From the NCBI RefSeq assembly GCF_932276165.1, contig NC_063998.1, positions 10,490,501 through 10,554,500 of the forward strand: DNA of 64,000 nt. The letters are read 5' to 3'. How positions within the stretch are numbered: the first letter of the stretch is position 1; each line of letters starts with the position of its first letter. Below the pieces are notes generated by a model. The model did no database searches and was not told the DNA's origin. It was given only the letters and a program-made list of their open reading frames with translations. Position numbers and translations under genes: made by a program. This DNA comes from Plutella xylostella (lineage: Eukaryota; Arthropoda; Insecta; Lepidoptera; Plutellidae). Shown here piece after piece: positions 20,128 through 34,600 of the stretch.

Positions 20128-21278
20128 CTCAATAAGGAGTCGTTCGTCAAGTCGCGCGCCTTAGACTCGCGCGCCACGCGCGAGTTGCCCCACCCGTATT
20201 TACCTACTTTTTTTGTCGTCAACTCGCTCGACTGTGAAAATATGTAGAGTCAGCCACAAAAGTTATAATTTATTATGCTTAAGGTAACTACTTAAAATGT
20301 ATAGGGTATTTTATAGGAATTTACTTTAAAATAAAATCAGTAATTAATCTCGCTTGGCAAACTGTTCTCTTCGAACACCTCCAAACAAAAGAACCATTTT
20401 TATTTGTCCGGTCTTTGTTATATTTATAACCTGCACGAATCAGTACCGACTTTCCTCGCTGGTGTGTAATGATTTCATGTGCAGTTTGATTACTAGATGG
20501 ACCTGCTTGCGATGAACTTCCTGGAAGTGATTGTTACAGTTAGGCCTGTCTCTTTGACCAATGAAATAAACGAAATTCGTTATAAATTTTCGATATTTAA
20601 TATATCGGTAACACAACGAAAACGTAACACTGTGTTTATATTACGGCAAAGTAGACATGGTAATATAGAAAAGTTAATTTATTATAGGCTTACCCCCACA
20701 ATACATCATAATCAGTAAAAACTGACACATTTTAATATTTTTGCACTGTACCGTAGACTGTAAATAATGCACTGTACATCTCTGCTTCGCATTAGGAGTA
20801 TCCACAAAGCAAATACATACATGTATTTGTTTTTTGGGAGTATCACTAAAACGACGTCACTAAAACAATGACGTTTTAACCCTTTAAACCGCGTTTTGCA
20901 ACAAAAACTGGAAGGACATATCTGTATGTAAAATGCGACATGTAAAATTTGCGCACGGGATGAGAGAGATAGCAAACTTGGGTATCATGCGTCATAGGTC
21001 ACATCCCCTTTTGCCTCATTCCGCACTTCCAACATAGGCTTTATTTTAACTTTATCCCGACATCAAAGCATCTACTTTAATGGCGACTGTCTAGTCGGTA
21101 CCTTCTTATGCTAATCAGCCAGGGAGACAATATTTAATTATGTTTTTTAGTTTCAATTCGTTTGAATCTGACCGTACTTTACATGGGCACGCGAGTTGAC
21201 GATGTAAAAAAACAGAAGATGCCAACTGGCGTGGCGCGCGAGTCTAAGGCGCGCGACTTGACGTACGACTCTCAATAA
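20128..21278. mobile_element. hAT-like non-autonomous DNA transposon
   Basis: Element 20136-21270 with CTCAATAA exactly duplicated at 20128-20135 and 21271-21278, the 8-bp duplication of hAT elements. Inverted termini of about 40 bp include GTCAAGTCGCGCGCCTTAGA and CTCGCGCGCCACGC. They are GC-rich against an AT-rich 1-kb body. No transposase frame was found inside. Confidence 0.7.
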
Positions 21279-21772
21279 GTGGGCGTAGATAGACATACAA
21301 TCATACAACATACATTATTTATGTGTTCAGCTGCTACTGCTACCCCACTTGCCTTCATCTGTATTTGCATATATTTGGCAAAACTTCTAATTGGCTATAT
21401 TTGTCAAATAGGTCAACTTATAAGTAAATACGCCGATAACTTTGGCGAATATAATGACCACACATGGCAGTTTTGGCAAATACGAATAGCCAAGCATTAA
21501 TGTGTACGTTAAACTTATGTAGCCCCTTTTTGCCAGTCACAGTTGTTTTAATATTGTTGAATTAACAACAGAAAGAATATTACTCCGCCGACATAATTGC
21601 GCTTAGCCCCAGTGTTTCATCTCGTTTCGTTATGAAATAAAATTGTGGTTTATAATTATTATGGGGCGTGGATTTTGCTAAAAAGGTTTGTTTACGGAGA
21701 TTTGATTACTATACAGGGCTAACATAATGTTAGTAGGTACCTAGGTATATTCTAAATGCTGAATGATGCACC

Positions 21773-21862
21773 GTACGGTCAGGTGCAGAGAAACCTGACC
21801 CCCCTCTCATAGTAACAATGCTTCTGAGAAGGGTTAATAGGTTTCTCTGCCCCTTACTGTAC
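21773..21862. repeat. Short foldback element
   Basis: CAGGTGCAGAGAAACCTGAC on the left and GGTTTCTCTGCCCCTTACTG on the right pair as about 30-bp arms. 90 bp in total. Confidence 0.5.
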
Positions 21863-24800
21863 CTACCTATAATTATCATTTTAGGATTCCAAAATCGATT
21901 TCAAACATATTTCTTTCCGGTAACACTAGTTAATTCTCAAAGCGAACTTTAGTGGCAAATTCGATCGACAAATACGAAGGCTTTCCTATCCCAGTGGTTC
22001 ATTGCCCAAACCTGTTTATGCTGAATACATTAGTCCATATTCATGAGAGGCCGGTGTGGACGAGCTCTGACATCCTCTGCTGTAATTAAAATTTCAATAA
22101 TGGTTTCTAAACACGGTTCCGCTTACAATTTGTAGTTATTGGCAACGACGCGATGAGTTGAGTTGTAATTAGTATACATTGACCACTGCATCCCATAGTT
22201 TGCTACCATACAACAGTGGGGTTACTACCACCGACCATTAGGAATAAAAAATCCACGCTCGTTTGTCAAAGCAGACGTAACTTGTTTGGATCTGACACAT
22301 GCTTGACAGGCGAGCGACGCTGATTATGTAATGTTAATTGCTATTGTGTAGCAGTTAACATTAGCATCAGGTAAAACGCCACTTTTACTGTAGATATACT
22401 TATAATACTATTATCAATAATCTTACAATGTAATCAAAATTTACAACGCTACTGCTTAATTAGATGTTTATACACGTTAAATCGGAACAAGCCCCATTTG
22501 GCTGAGCTCGAAAATTATCTCGTTTATATCCGAATTTCACATGCTCGAGTCGAAGCTAATTGAGCACTAGCGCCACTTGTAATGTGGATTAATGTTGGAA
22601 CTAACTTCACCCGGGCGGAAAATCAAATAATTTCAAACAAAGTTACGTCTAACTTTTAAGGGTGTAGAAAGATGGACATGGACGTTAGATATTATAACTA
22701 AACAAATAAGCTGTTTCGGTTGAGTCGTTTGGGAGTTACACCGCCATAAACAGATACACATACAGACATGTTTAACTCATAACTTATAAATAGTACATAG
22801 TATAACATCTTTCGTCAGGGACTAGTAAAATAATACACTGAAACGCTGTCATTTACTACGGAAAACTAGCAAAAAGCATTAAAGTAGATCACATTCCATT
22901 TTAGCCAGCAAAAAATGCTTTTTGATTATGAATTTATCACTCCAACCGCCATTTACACATTTACAACAATAAACAAGTCAGTTGACAACTATCAATTATA
23001 CGAGAACTCAACGCGGCCGGCGGAATCCCGCCAATGCGTCCCGCGGTGCTAATAAACAATTTTATTCCCCTCTTTCGCACAAATAATGGTTATTGAATGT
23101 CGGCGAATATTCGACATTCGATATTGCCGTTGTGTGACGCTGTGAAGTGACGTATGCAATATCGAAAGACTGATGGCCGAATCAGATGACAAGTTAAAAT
23201 GAAGCTCCATTTGATTGGACAGCGCTGGAATTTTTGTTTTTTGGGTTCCGTGCACCTACGCTCGTGTGCTGACGGGCTGATGGTCTCATTTAAACATGAG
23301 GAAATACAGTTTTATCGTAGCTTGGGCCCCTCAAATCCTTGGTCTATGGTGCACTCCAATTAGATATTACCTAATGAAAAAAATATTTAAGTAATAAATA
23401 TTAATGATAATTTCTTTTCTTTATTTCAGGTATGTATCAACAGCACAGAAGATCATTGTACTGTTCGTAAGTTCATAGTATTATTATACTATATAAATAT
23501 GTATAACCTTATGTAGGTTAAACATAACAACTCCAGTCTTCAATCTCCATGAATTCCATGCTCTAAAACAGCCTACCCGTAAGCTTCAAGACTTCTACAG
23601 AGTCCACCGTAAGTGTCCAAATGTCACTGACCGAATACCAATTCACCGAAATCACATCCGTTCTAAGTCAAACTTAAACGAACAAACATTTAACCAATTA
23701 GGTACAGTGAAACACATGTATCTTGCTCACACAGAATGTTTCACCTACCTAAACATTCATCTACCCACCTATCATTCTTTTTCAAAGTAAATACGGCAAC
23801 ATCAGCAAGCACTTGGTGTGTCCAGTTGTCCACTACTGTAGACAGTATACGCAAGCATGCAGATAATACTTGCTAAAGTACCGTGACCAGGGAGTCCAGG
23901 GACGGCCGTCCCGGGGCGGGGGGGGGCGGTTATGCGGGTATTTGCTGTGCACCGCTACATGTGGGGGCGGCCATGAGATACGCGATGGGCTGCTAAGGAC
24001 TAGTAATAATTATAATTCATTAAGATAATCAGAAAGATTGTAGTAGAAAAACTAAAATTAAGTTATCCTGGTGAAATGTACTTTATCTCAACCTGATCTG
24101 TACCTTCTTAATGTTTGGTAATCAAAACAGTAAACGTATAATAAGTTGAACACTTTATTTTTTGTCTGAAGTAGGTACAGATAGAGGTACTTATTACAAT
24201 TTAACTGTAATAAGACATAGGTTTCTTTCTGATACATTTTGTTCCTTGGCACAGCTAAGTTTTAAATCGCCCGAGACTTTAACAGCCACAGTGTAAAGTA
24301 AATACGTGTTGAGGACGGCACATAGGCCGTGTCTAGGAGCTAACAGCGCCGTAATCTGCTCCGCTAGGGGGCGGCACGGTGGGGGCGCCAACGGGTGGGG
24401 GCGCTAGTGTCAACTTGTTACGTCTTTAGTGGAGATTAGTAGTTACGTTTGTTTGTTACATGTTGGGTCGAGGTGCATTCAAGTTGGTTCGTTGTTTATA
24501 GACGTAGGTACGTATTTAAAAGGACTGTTTTATGATAATCGTTTTGACCGTAATAGCTTAAAACGTTTTACCTAAAGGTGTAGGTAGTACTTACTAGCTA
24601 AATTTGACAATATTATAATACTATAGTACTTACCTACACCACCTGACGTGGTGTAACTGAAACACACACAAGCACACATCGCGTAAATAGGTATTCTATT
24701 GCAGAACATGTCTCTAACTCTGTAATATTTTCTTTATAATATTCCACGCTTACAATAAAATTCCTTTATAATAATCTCACCGTGAACGTGAATAAACAAA

Positions 24801-25658
24801 GTTACCGAAACAAATTAACAAATAAACCTGACATTTCCAACAAACTTATCCTTTCTTGCGGCGCGATTCACCGAGTGAACCCGCAAACATCATGTCCGGG
24901 GCATTGCATTTTATTTAGCGCCAAATGCACGCCGCTTCCCGCCGCCGCCGCCGCCCGGGCCGCGGGTTCCGGGGACCTGTTGCGGCGGCAATTTCCGGAT
25001 CTTTCCCGGATTTCGGCACAACGCCGGCGACAGACGCGCCCGGGAAACGCGGAGTGGTCGGTTTTTAAACTAATGTGTCGGTGTTGTGTTGTGAGGATTA
25101 CACGTTTAGTTTAATTAGTTGGGTTAACTATAATTTAGTATGTAAGTATATTACCCGTAACTAATGTAACTGAACGTAAAAAAGTATTAAAATACTTACA
25201 TTAAAACATTCCGTCATCTTCATTACAAGGTAATTATAAAAATGATTGGTCTAAGAATGCATTAGCTTAAAATTAATCATCATCAATAGCATTTTAGATG
25301 CAAGAAAGGTATTTTCCCCGGGCATGAAAACACGCATGCAACTTTTGTGACCTCCTATAGGAGGGCGAATGATGAAAAATATATTTTAACTGGAGGTAGT
25401 CACACAAAATAAACAGCGCGCCCGCTGCACGGTAAAAATATAAAAAAATATAGCTCAGTCGATTCAATGAGATGGAGTTACAAATATGATTTAGAATTCT
25501 CCGATACCTTTTGTTGTTGCAAGAATTGAATTGAGTCCAATAATACCTCGGTAACCGTCGAGTATTTTACGAAAACACGTGGTTTTTTTTATCCTTGTGT
25601 GTTTGTGAAAGTGGCAGGGACGAAATTTGACTTGGAAATGCTATTTTCGTGAAGCACA
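21863..25658. other. Intergenic, upstream of the host gene
   Basis: No coding signal. GC-rich patches at about 23,885-23,985 and 24,840-25,070. A 37-nt segment at 23,430-23,466 is bounded by good AG and GT splice signals and could be a 5' UTR exon, but nothing else supports it. Confidence 0.4.
24840..25070 (+). promoter_or_regulatory. CpG-rich patch, possible promoter region
   Basis: A CG-dense stretch of about 230 bp in AT-rich surroundings, with GCCGCC repeats near 24,940-24,965. It lies about 600 bp before the proposed first coding exon at 25,659. Promoter role is inferred from position only. Confidence 0.3.
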
Positions 25659-25676
25659 ATGAAATGCCCCGTTGAG
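25659..25676 (+). CDS. Proposed first coding exon (6 codons)
   Basis: ATG AAA TGC CCC GTT GAG followed by a consensus GTAAGT donor at 25677, phase 0, which is what exon 2 needs. The context CACAATG is acceptable for initiation. A five-codon upstream frame (ATG CTA TTT TCG TGA) sits about 20 bp before. It adds a Cys ahead of the first finger. Confidence 0.4.
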
Positions 25677-28600
25677 GTAAGTGGATTTTTGTTTGATATT
25701 TATTAATAAGAACGTAATTTTTTGAGACGTTTAAATTCTTTATTTTTTATACACAAATACTACTTACTGTTTTTGCAATATGTGTGAATAGTATCTAGTA
25801 CATTAAATAGGTAAGATAAGTTACAAATAAATAGGTAGGTACTAGGTACTTGTTTCAAATACATATCCTTAGCGTAGGCATAGCATAGGCCATGAGCATG
25901 ATCATATTTGGCAGAATTCTCCAACATTTATCAGGTTTTATCTCCATTATTCATCAGGTATTATACCTGTGTCGATGTCAAACTACTGTAGGCTGTACCC
26001 CATACTTTACATCAAATTTATTTATCACCATAAAAATATAATGTTCTTTTCTTACCGCCTTCTAAAAACCATTCGTACTTAAGCCTCAAATGCTGTTAAA
26101 TGTATACCATTTCAGTATAATTAGCTTGGTGCCTATCAAAACATCTCATGACCTATCATAGCACGCACACACAGGCACCCCAATTAGGGATGCTAATTAG
26201 TCTTTTCGCCTGAGAGAGTTCATCCTATTAGGACCACAAGGCGACAAGGCCGGTGGAGTCAGAGCTTGGATTCTCATGTCACAAACACAGTTGTGCGACC
26301 ATTATGTAACCGTGAAACTGGATTAAATCCCATTAAGGTCTCAGAAATGTTACATAAAACGCAGCGCCCGCCAGTGCATAGCAAATAAATTCAAATCATC
26401 CAGTTCTCAACATTTTAAATTTAACAAACACTAATAAAAAGGTGTATTATCTATATTTAAAGCGTTGACTGCCGAACATCTACTTCTAAATGAAATTATT
26501 ATATATTAGGTCATGTAAGCGTTTTTAACGGGCCCTCGAAAACGTTGCGTATGTTTGAGGTCTAAATAAAAATGACAGTTTGCGTATTGTTAGAGACTGT
26601 TTTAAGGAGGAGAATAGACTCAGACAGTTTTTGAGGGTTTCTACTGATGCTTCACGCACGTAGTGGAGTAGTAGTTAAGTTGTAGTGCTGTTGAAAAATC
26701 CTTGTTGTTATATTGTTGTGTAAAAGTTTAGTATGATGTCCTGCCCTTTTGGTTGTAGACTGCTACTAACTTACGCTATGTAAGCACTTATGTGATCATT
26801 ATTCTTGCTAAAAATCACAGCAGCTGGTTTACATTAGTTATAATTAACCCTTTATATTAGTTTTAATTTGCTGTGCCCGACAGGGTCCATATAGTTCTTA
26901 ATTTAATGTATTTAACACCTGTAAAACTTACTTATGGATGCAATAAAAGATTGAGTATTGAGTATTGAGTACATCCAAGTATAAAATTTTATTTTATTTT
27001 ATTTATTGGTTAAGGAATACAAACATTACACAATACAAATCATTCGTAAAATATAGTTACATAGGTCTTATTCTAGTACTTGTACCAGTTATATGTATTT
27101 ACAACATTTGCCAAAACTTACTATACCTAAGAACTAAGTTTTAAGTTATGTGTGTTGTTAATTTTGCTGATAAATTATGAACTTTTTTATAAATTTTAAT
27201 ATTTTTGATTTAAATTGTGGTAATCTATTGGAGAATATATCAATAATTGTACATAAGTACTTCTTACTCATATCAATAATCATCTAGGTTAGACCTCTCA
27301 TTTCGATTTAAAGCGTATAACTTACCTTACCTAATAAAGTATAAATAAGTAGGTAAGTACCTAGGTATCCCAAATGAGCTCATATCTTTTGATCGGCAGT
27401 ACCGATTTAAAAATGCTCAAACAATGATGTAGTTTTCCTTTATACCTAGTCCATACTAAACTCATATAGGTATCTCACACAAAACTATTTAGCGAATCCC
27501 CAAAACATCACACAGAAGCATTATAAACTTATTTACGTAAGTATGAGAGTCCAAGGTCCGGTGGCGGCACGTCAGCGGCATTAGGGCTACCCTTGAGCGG
27601 GATGGCGACGGCAAAAAGCGAAAGCGTGTACCCGCGGCATTACCCGCCCCGTGAGTGTCCCGTACAGTGGCCGGACAGGAAATCAGGGCACTTTAAACAG
27701 CACGTCAATTCTGTATTTTTGTTGCTTAAATTTATAGAGCAATGTAATAGCTAAAATAAAAAAACAGAGTGAGATGGGTCATTGTTAGGACAAATTGCAA
27801 CGCAGTAAATATACTCGTTTGTTTAAAAAATATACTTACTTACTAATAGTATAGTCACATTATTTCTTAAAGTTAGACCAGTTATGCAATTTTGAAGTCA
27901 GCTTCATAACCTAAAATTCACACTTTATACCTCTAATATAAATAAATACCTATGAAGTCCATTCACGCTTTATTGATAGGTAGGTAGGTACTGTTTATTT
28001 TAGTTGTAGTTATAGCACGCTGCTATACAGTAGAACCAGTAGAATGACGATTGTTGGCGCTAGTCCAAGAAGGTTGTTGGTTGATTGAAAGCTACGGAAC
28101 TCGAATATACCTGCATCATAGGCCAACCTTTTCGGTGAAATAACAGTATAGCCCTGTTAATTTATATTTCATATTAATTGCTTTTGAATTACATAGCTCT
28201 TGTGTACCTAATTATCTGTCAAGTAGTGTAACACGCCTTAAGTCGCGCACGTCCGCTGAGTTGAAGCCTGCGCCCACAGCCTCCACAGACGTACCTCCTA
28301 GTAGAAAACACTTCACATTCTACCAAATTTCGGTATACCTACCATACTAGGTAAAGTCACATTTACTTGGTCTGGTGTAGGTAGACGAAAGAAATCTGTT
28401 TATAAATATACAAAACCATCATTTATTCATTAAGTAGTACCTTTTAATTATCTTAAGTCGTACATTTACCTCAATTATACATATTATACATAAATGTAGT
28501 AGGTACGAAAGGATCCAATTAACTTGCATATTAGGTGCGAGTTGTAGTACATAAAAGGGACGGGCTGATTCGGCACAGATTCAAATCTAAGTCGTCGACA

Positions 28601-31600
28601 TCGCCTCCGCCTAACTAATGTGATCTTGGATCATATCTGTGCAAAACTGGGGCAGTGAGGTTACACCAATTCTGTGTCATTTTAGGCAGAATCATAATAT
28701 ATACAGGGTGTGGAAACCTGAAGTCCTGATTGATTTTCAGACTTGCTCCAATTTCTTCATAGTCGGTTAGATCGTAACCAGGGAAAGGTTGATCAATTAT
28801 ACGTAATCTCCATATAAAATTATTTACAGATGCGTCAAAGGTCAAGCAATAATCCCTGGTTATGGTTATGCTCTAACCCACTTTGGATAAATTGGAGGCA
28901 GGGTCGAGGACCCGTCGTCCTGGTGTATGTGCCGCAGGCATCTGGTTTAATTGCCTTTTTGATTGAACCACTAGTCCGTTCATTGGATGGCGCTACTCAA
29001 TTGTATGACTAGGCCGAACGTTGATTGTACAAGCGTCAAAAAACGTCCAACTAGTTAGCTGAATTAAAATCAGTCAGGTGGTGAACAAAACAAATATGGC
29101 GTCTAACAGCTAACAGCTGACACAAAAAGCATCTATATTGTTAGTTTTTTTGCAAATAAATTAGCGTTATTTGTGTTAAAATAGTGTGACAACATGGATT
29201 TAACTATTATTACGCCGCCGGCGGATAGATTCAAAGAAAAAATTGTGGCGAAACTGGATAATTATTAACAACAATATGAAGGTAAGGGGCCGTCCATTAA
29301 TCACGTGAGGCTCAAAAGGGGGGGGGAGGGGGTACGGAAAACCTCACGAAACATCACGAGGGGGGAGGGGGGGTCTCGTTAGACATCACGTGTATTAATG
29401 TTTTGTCTAATTTTGTCTAATCGGTAGGTATTTCTGAACCGAAATTTTGTACGGCTCAAAAATTTTAACGATTTGTAGTAAGTATGACCTATATTTTTTC
29501 TAGTCAAAAATAGCCTTTACATACACTTGAAAAAAATACACGTGATCCAGGGGGGGGGGAGGGGGGTGTGGTCCCAAACCTCACCAAATATCACCAGGGG
29601 GGAGGGGGGGGTCAAAAAAAGAGAAAAACGACCTCACGTGATTAATGGACGGCCCCTAAGTTTATTGTTATTGTTTAGTTAATTTGTGAGATAAGAGCTT
29701 TGTAACAGAGTCTTTTTGTTGACTCTTGTCTGGTCATGTTCACCCTAACCAGACATTACAAAGTTACTATACTATATCCCATTCAACGACTTCGCTAAAT
29801 GACGTTCAGTCAACACGTCGAACGTTACAATCAACGACTTGACGAGTTGTCCTTTAGTCATACAACTGAATAGCGCCATCCAATGAACGGGCTAGTGGTT
29901 CAATCAAACAGGAGATTAAACCAGATGCCTATGACATATGCAAACCGTCCGTTAAAGTACACATCCAGATTTGAACTTTTACCTACAAGGCACAAGTAAC
30001 GCTTTAAATTGTGAGCAATTAAAATACCAACCTACCGCATACTCAGCAGTTGGCAGCGAACAGTTGGCCTACTGGGGACACAGCCTTAGATTGAAGTCCG
30101 CGCACTGCCCGACACAGGTTTATTTGCATTCGCCCAGTAATTGACTTGTTGACCTATTTAGGCAGCGCGGTAATTGCCGCTACATGATTGGTGGACCCCG
30201 CCTAATGCTGACAATTAATTTGAACATTTCACTTGACAGATGATGACGTATCTGCCGTCGCTCTGCCAATGGTCAATGTCTTGTCTTATTAGGAGCTTAA
30301 TTAGTTGTTGACTGTTACAGTATTACATTCTGATAACTACTCGTATTCCCTGTTGTACGAAAATGCTTCTTTGTTCTGTCTACATGAAAGGTTTTCTTGT
30401 GATTGTTTTATGGTATGCTCGTAGATAATAATTGTACCTCAAAGTGTTTAGACTTTATTTTTAGTACCCCTTTAGCTAAATAATTAAATTTGCTTGCTTT
30501 TAGGCTCGTTGCATAATCTGTCACTACACATTCTGCTGCGCAAGTTGTCGCTGGAAGCACGAGGAGGAGACCCATGGTCTCAAGTACGACTGCTGCCTCT
30601 GCCGAGGACAACGGTACCTCTGCAGGCCAGAACACTTGGACAACAAGGATTTCATCAAACACATCACAGAAAAACATTTACCTCTCCAGTGCAGGAAGTG
30701 CCAGCAACTGTTCACAAACATGGAAGATCTCATCAACATAGATAAGTGTCAGAGCATCACCGAACTGATAGACCAACCTCAAGTGAGAAAAGATCCAACA
30801 GAAATTGAAGCAAGATTTGATTCTATCTACGAAAAAACTATAGCTATTAACGATAATGAAAACATAGAGGCTATCATATCTGTTAACAAAAATAATAGAA
30901 CTGCAGTTATAACACCAATTGTGCGAAAGAAAACTTTGGTAGATTATGAATCCAGTGAAGATTCAGAGTATGATAGCCCGAAACCAACGGCCAACATGCA
31001 TACCCCACATCCTAAAATGGCTCCTAAAACACCGAAACTAAAAAAACAAAGGGCCGCGACTCCTCATGCTAAGAAATTTATAAATTTGATGCGGCAAAGA
31101 GTAATAGAGGAATATGAGAAAGAAGAAGAATGCAAAATAGAAAAAGATTTAGATGATTCACCAGTTGGTAGCAAAACAACTCCTGTCCGAAAGGAAGATG
31201 GTCTCAGTAAGTATACTTTAACTGATATGATAAACAAGCAGTACGCAAAGAAGATCCTTGCCCGCGATTAACCGTATGTAGGAGCCAATCATGCATAAGA
31301 GCAATCCTAACCTGTGATGAGCTGTAAATATTACGAACCTCGCCGTGCATCGATCTTTTGGAGACGTATGACGCGCACGTGAAAAAGTGACAAAAGTTGT
31401 TAATCACACTCGCTCTCGAAACCGCGTCATGTGAGTGAGCGCGATCCAAAACTTTTGTCACGTCTTTCCGTGCGCATCTAGCATCCCATGCTAGCCCTGC
31501 TGTTTTCGTACCTGTACTCTATCATCCACTTGAAACCCTTAATAAAACCTTTCAGCAGCCCAACCGTCCAAAGGCATGACGACCCCGACGTCCCACCTGC

Positions 31601-34600
31601 CGGACCGCTGCCTGAAGCTGGCGCAGGCGGTGACCACCAGCACGCCGACGCACCCGGCCGCCGGCGCCTGGGCCATGTTCCCCGAGCAGGGCGCCGACTC
31701 GCCGCTCAGCGAGATCGAGGGCACCACAGGGGAGAGCCCGGCGCAGAGCAGCTGTGATGTGAGTTTTTGAGATTTATTGCTGTTGTACGGGTTTGTTATT
31801 GACGTCGATAATCTCTTTACTGGGCCAGATTTATGGTAGATCGTGATAAAGTGAGGTTCATCTACGTCGATAACGAAACCGTGTAGCGGCAGCTGGGTTC
31901 TTTTGGTGTTGGTGGTGGTGATGGTTCGATCGGCATATTTAAAATGCTTATATACCTGCTTACTAACTTATAATTAAAGCAATGTTAAATACGTACAAAA
32001 TACTTCATTGCTATGTAATTAAACAGTGATGAATTTTTTCTTAAGATATCTATCATTTCTAAATGTTTTTTTCCAACGCAAAGGCCTAATGTATAAAGGC
32101 ATAATTATATATTATATTTAGTAATATCAAAGTAACAAAGACGTAAAGCTCTGCTGTTTTAGCATATTTTAGTAATAACATTTTAATTACTTTTTACAAA
32201 ATAATTATGAGCTCCTATTTAATTTCGTTGATAAGAATAAATAACAAGTCCTCATAATTCAAACAATAACATGACTTGTAGCCATTACACATTGTCCTGC
32301 CCCCACAGGACAGAGTATAAAGTTTGTGTTTACAATGCAGTTTCTTTTAATATTTTGCTTAAATTTCTCGTATCTTGGCGCATTAAACTTTTACCGTACT
32401 TGTTTGTTCATTATTATAGTTTATTATGCTCCGCTTGAAAGCTTTGCTACTCTCAAGAGATGAATTTCAAGAAATTACGATGGTTTACCTTATTAAAGTC
32501 AGAAGTAACATCCACATTGAAACCATTATAACTTTGAAGTGCTTAATAAATATTCAGTATTAATGTATTATTAACAGTTAATAATTTATCTGTGATATTT
32601 TCTATGCGGCCCAAACTTCTACCTCATAACGCATTCCAAACCATCTCCAACAAAGTTAACTTAAGCTTTACATGGTGAAGTGTCCAATGCTTTTTAAATT
32701 AAAACACTTAATTTATTTGTCTGATAAAATTCCACCCTGTATTAGTAGTATTAGTACTTATAGTTTAATCAACCTTGCATATTTAATTAGATATACTTGA
32801 TACATAAATTTAATATAAAACTTGTATTATTAACTTAACGTAATCCAACAGCCATCAAAATCGGAGTCGCAACCAAAGCTGAAGAGCATAATAGTGACCG
32901 CGAGCCGCCTGCGCCTCGGCAGCCAGGACAGCTCCGAGAAGCAGGTCACCTTCCAGGACTCCAACAATACTGATGGCTCCGTCAAGAGCAAACGGGTCAA
33001 GTTCGCCGACGACACCGTGTTTCACCAGGAAAACAAGGTTAAGAGAGGTTAGTGTTTACGAGTAATTAGTTCTTGGCTATGAATATGAGTAATCGATTAG
33101 TATATTTCCTGTCACTGGCAATTTACTCAATCATTCAGCAATTATATTGGAGATCTATTAATAATGGACATATTGTTTATTTCCAGTTTTCCGCAAACCC
33201 AAGCGGATGCTGACCCCGGGTCCGCAGAAGCCGGGCAGATATTGCTTCAACCCGCGGTTCCAAGCCCTCATTAACCGCTTCGAAAACCAGGGAATAACTT
33301 TAGCCCGGACTCCTGTCAATAGCAACAGAGACCGGGAACAGGAGTCCACGCCCCCTGTCGGCGAACACGCCAATATACCGGCGCGGGCGATCAACTTTAA
33401 AGAGTCTGTAGACAGTCCGGCCGTCAGTTCAGTGACGGAGAAAGAATCAAATGAATTATTCAGGACGTGCGTGGACTCGCCTGTCCCCAGCCAGCCGCTG
33501 CAGACGGCCATCTCGGCGCTCACCACGAACATCGCCGGCTCTCTGCAAAATTGCCTCTCGTCCGCCCTCCGCGCCAATGAGGAAGAAACGGAAATACAAT
33601 TCAAATTCGTTATCACGAAACGAAAGGCCGTCCTCAGAAAAATACCCGGCGAAGGGGAGAATTGCAACGAAATTGTTGAGGCTTACGACGCAAATAAGGA
33701 AAATATTTGGTCATCAGTGGCGAGGGCTGTCAAGAATGTGTTCTGGGGGGAGCAAGGCATGAGCTTAGGTAAGTGTTGGGTCTGCAGCTATGTCTAGAAT
33801 TTGTCTAATAATATTCAGTTTAAGTACCGTAATAACACTGGGAATGTTGACCTTTGACCGTTGCTGTTGTTTGAGTGAGTTTGTTTTCAGAAATATTTCG
33901 TGCCGGATATTTAAGACACAAGATTAATTTCCAACTCTTTGTGCGTACTCTAATGTAATTAAGGGAATTCAAGTTAAATTAATTTTGCATTGTTTATATT
34001 TATTTTACAATTTGAGCACAATTAAGTTTGATGTAGGTATACGTCAATTAATTAATTCACTAATCTGTCTTAACACGTTGGCGATGTCCCAAAGATCCCT
34101 CTGCTACTGGCTTTAATATTGCTTGTTATCTGGCGCGGGTCCAGTGGCATAAAAAGACAGTGTAATGAAATTCTAACTGCCTGTGAAATGCCCTTTCAAA
34201 GCAGAAAGAGACACTGCACTACTGCAATTTCATTCATGTCATAAGCGGCGCGAATAATTGTTCTCAAAGAAAGATTTCATAATTTCATTTCAATGTTACC
34301 TTTTCCACCTTTTTGTCGTCTTGACGTTATTGCCTACATTTTTACAGAGAGGATTTAACGTTTTGTTTAGAGACGGAAAATTTCTTTGCAGACTTGTCAA
34401 CGATTTGATTAAATTTAAGTCGTAAAACTGATATTTTTTGTTACGCTTTGAATTTGGTTGTTTTGATGAAACCGGATCTGCGGTAAACATTTTCAGTAAA
34501 CTTGAAACTTGTAATATTGCTTGGCCTAAATGCGGTATCGGAACTTCTGTAAGTGTTGAGGATCCCAGTCGGCAACTTTCCCTTCATTATTTATTGGCAA

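Noticed and set aside
23430..23466. 37-nt micro-exon bounded by AG and GT
   Set aside because: Splice consensus alone is too weak in 20 kb of non-coding sequence; kept only as a note.
24782..25114. 110-codon frame over the CpG-rich patch
   Set aside because: Low-complexity Ala/Arg run from GCC repeats, no splice or domain support; more likely a promoter-type CpG patch.
31204..31461. 85-codon minus-strand frame
   Set aside because: It overlaps the end of exon 2 and a palindromic MITE.
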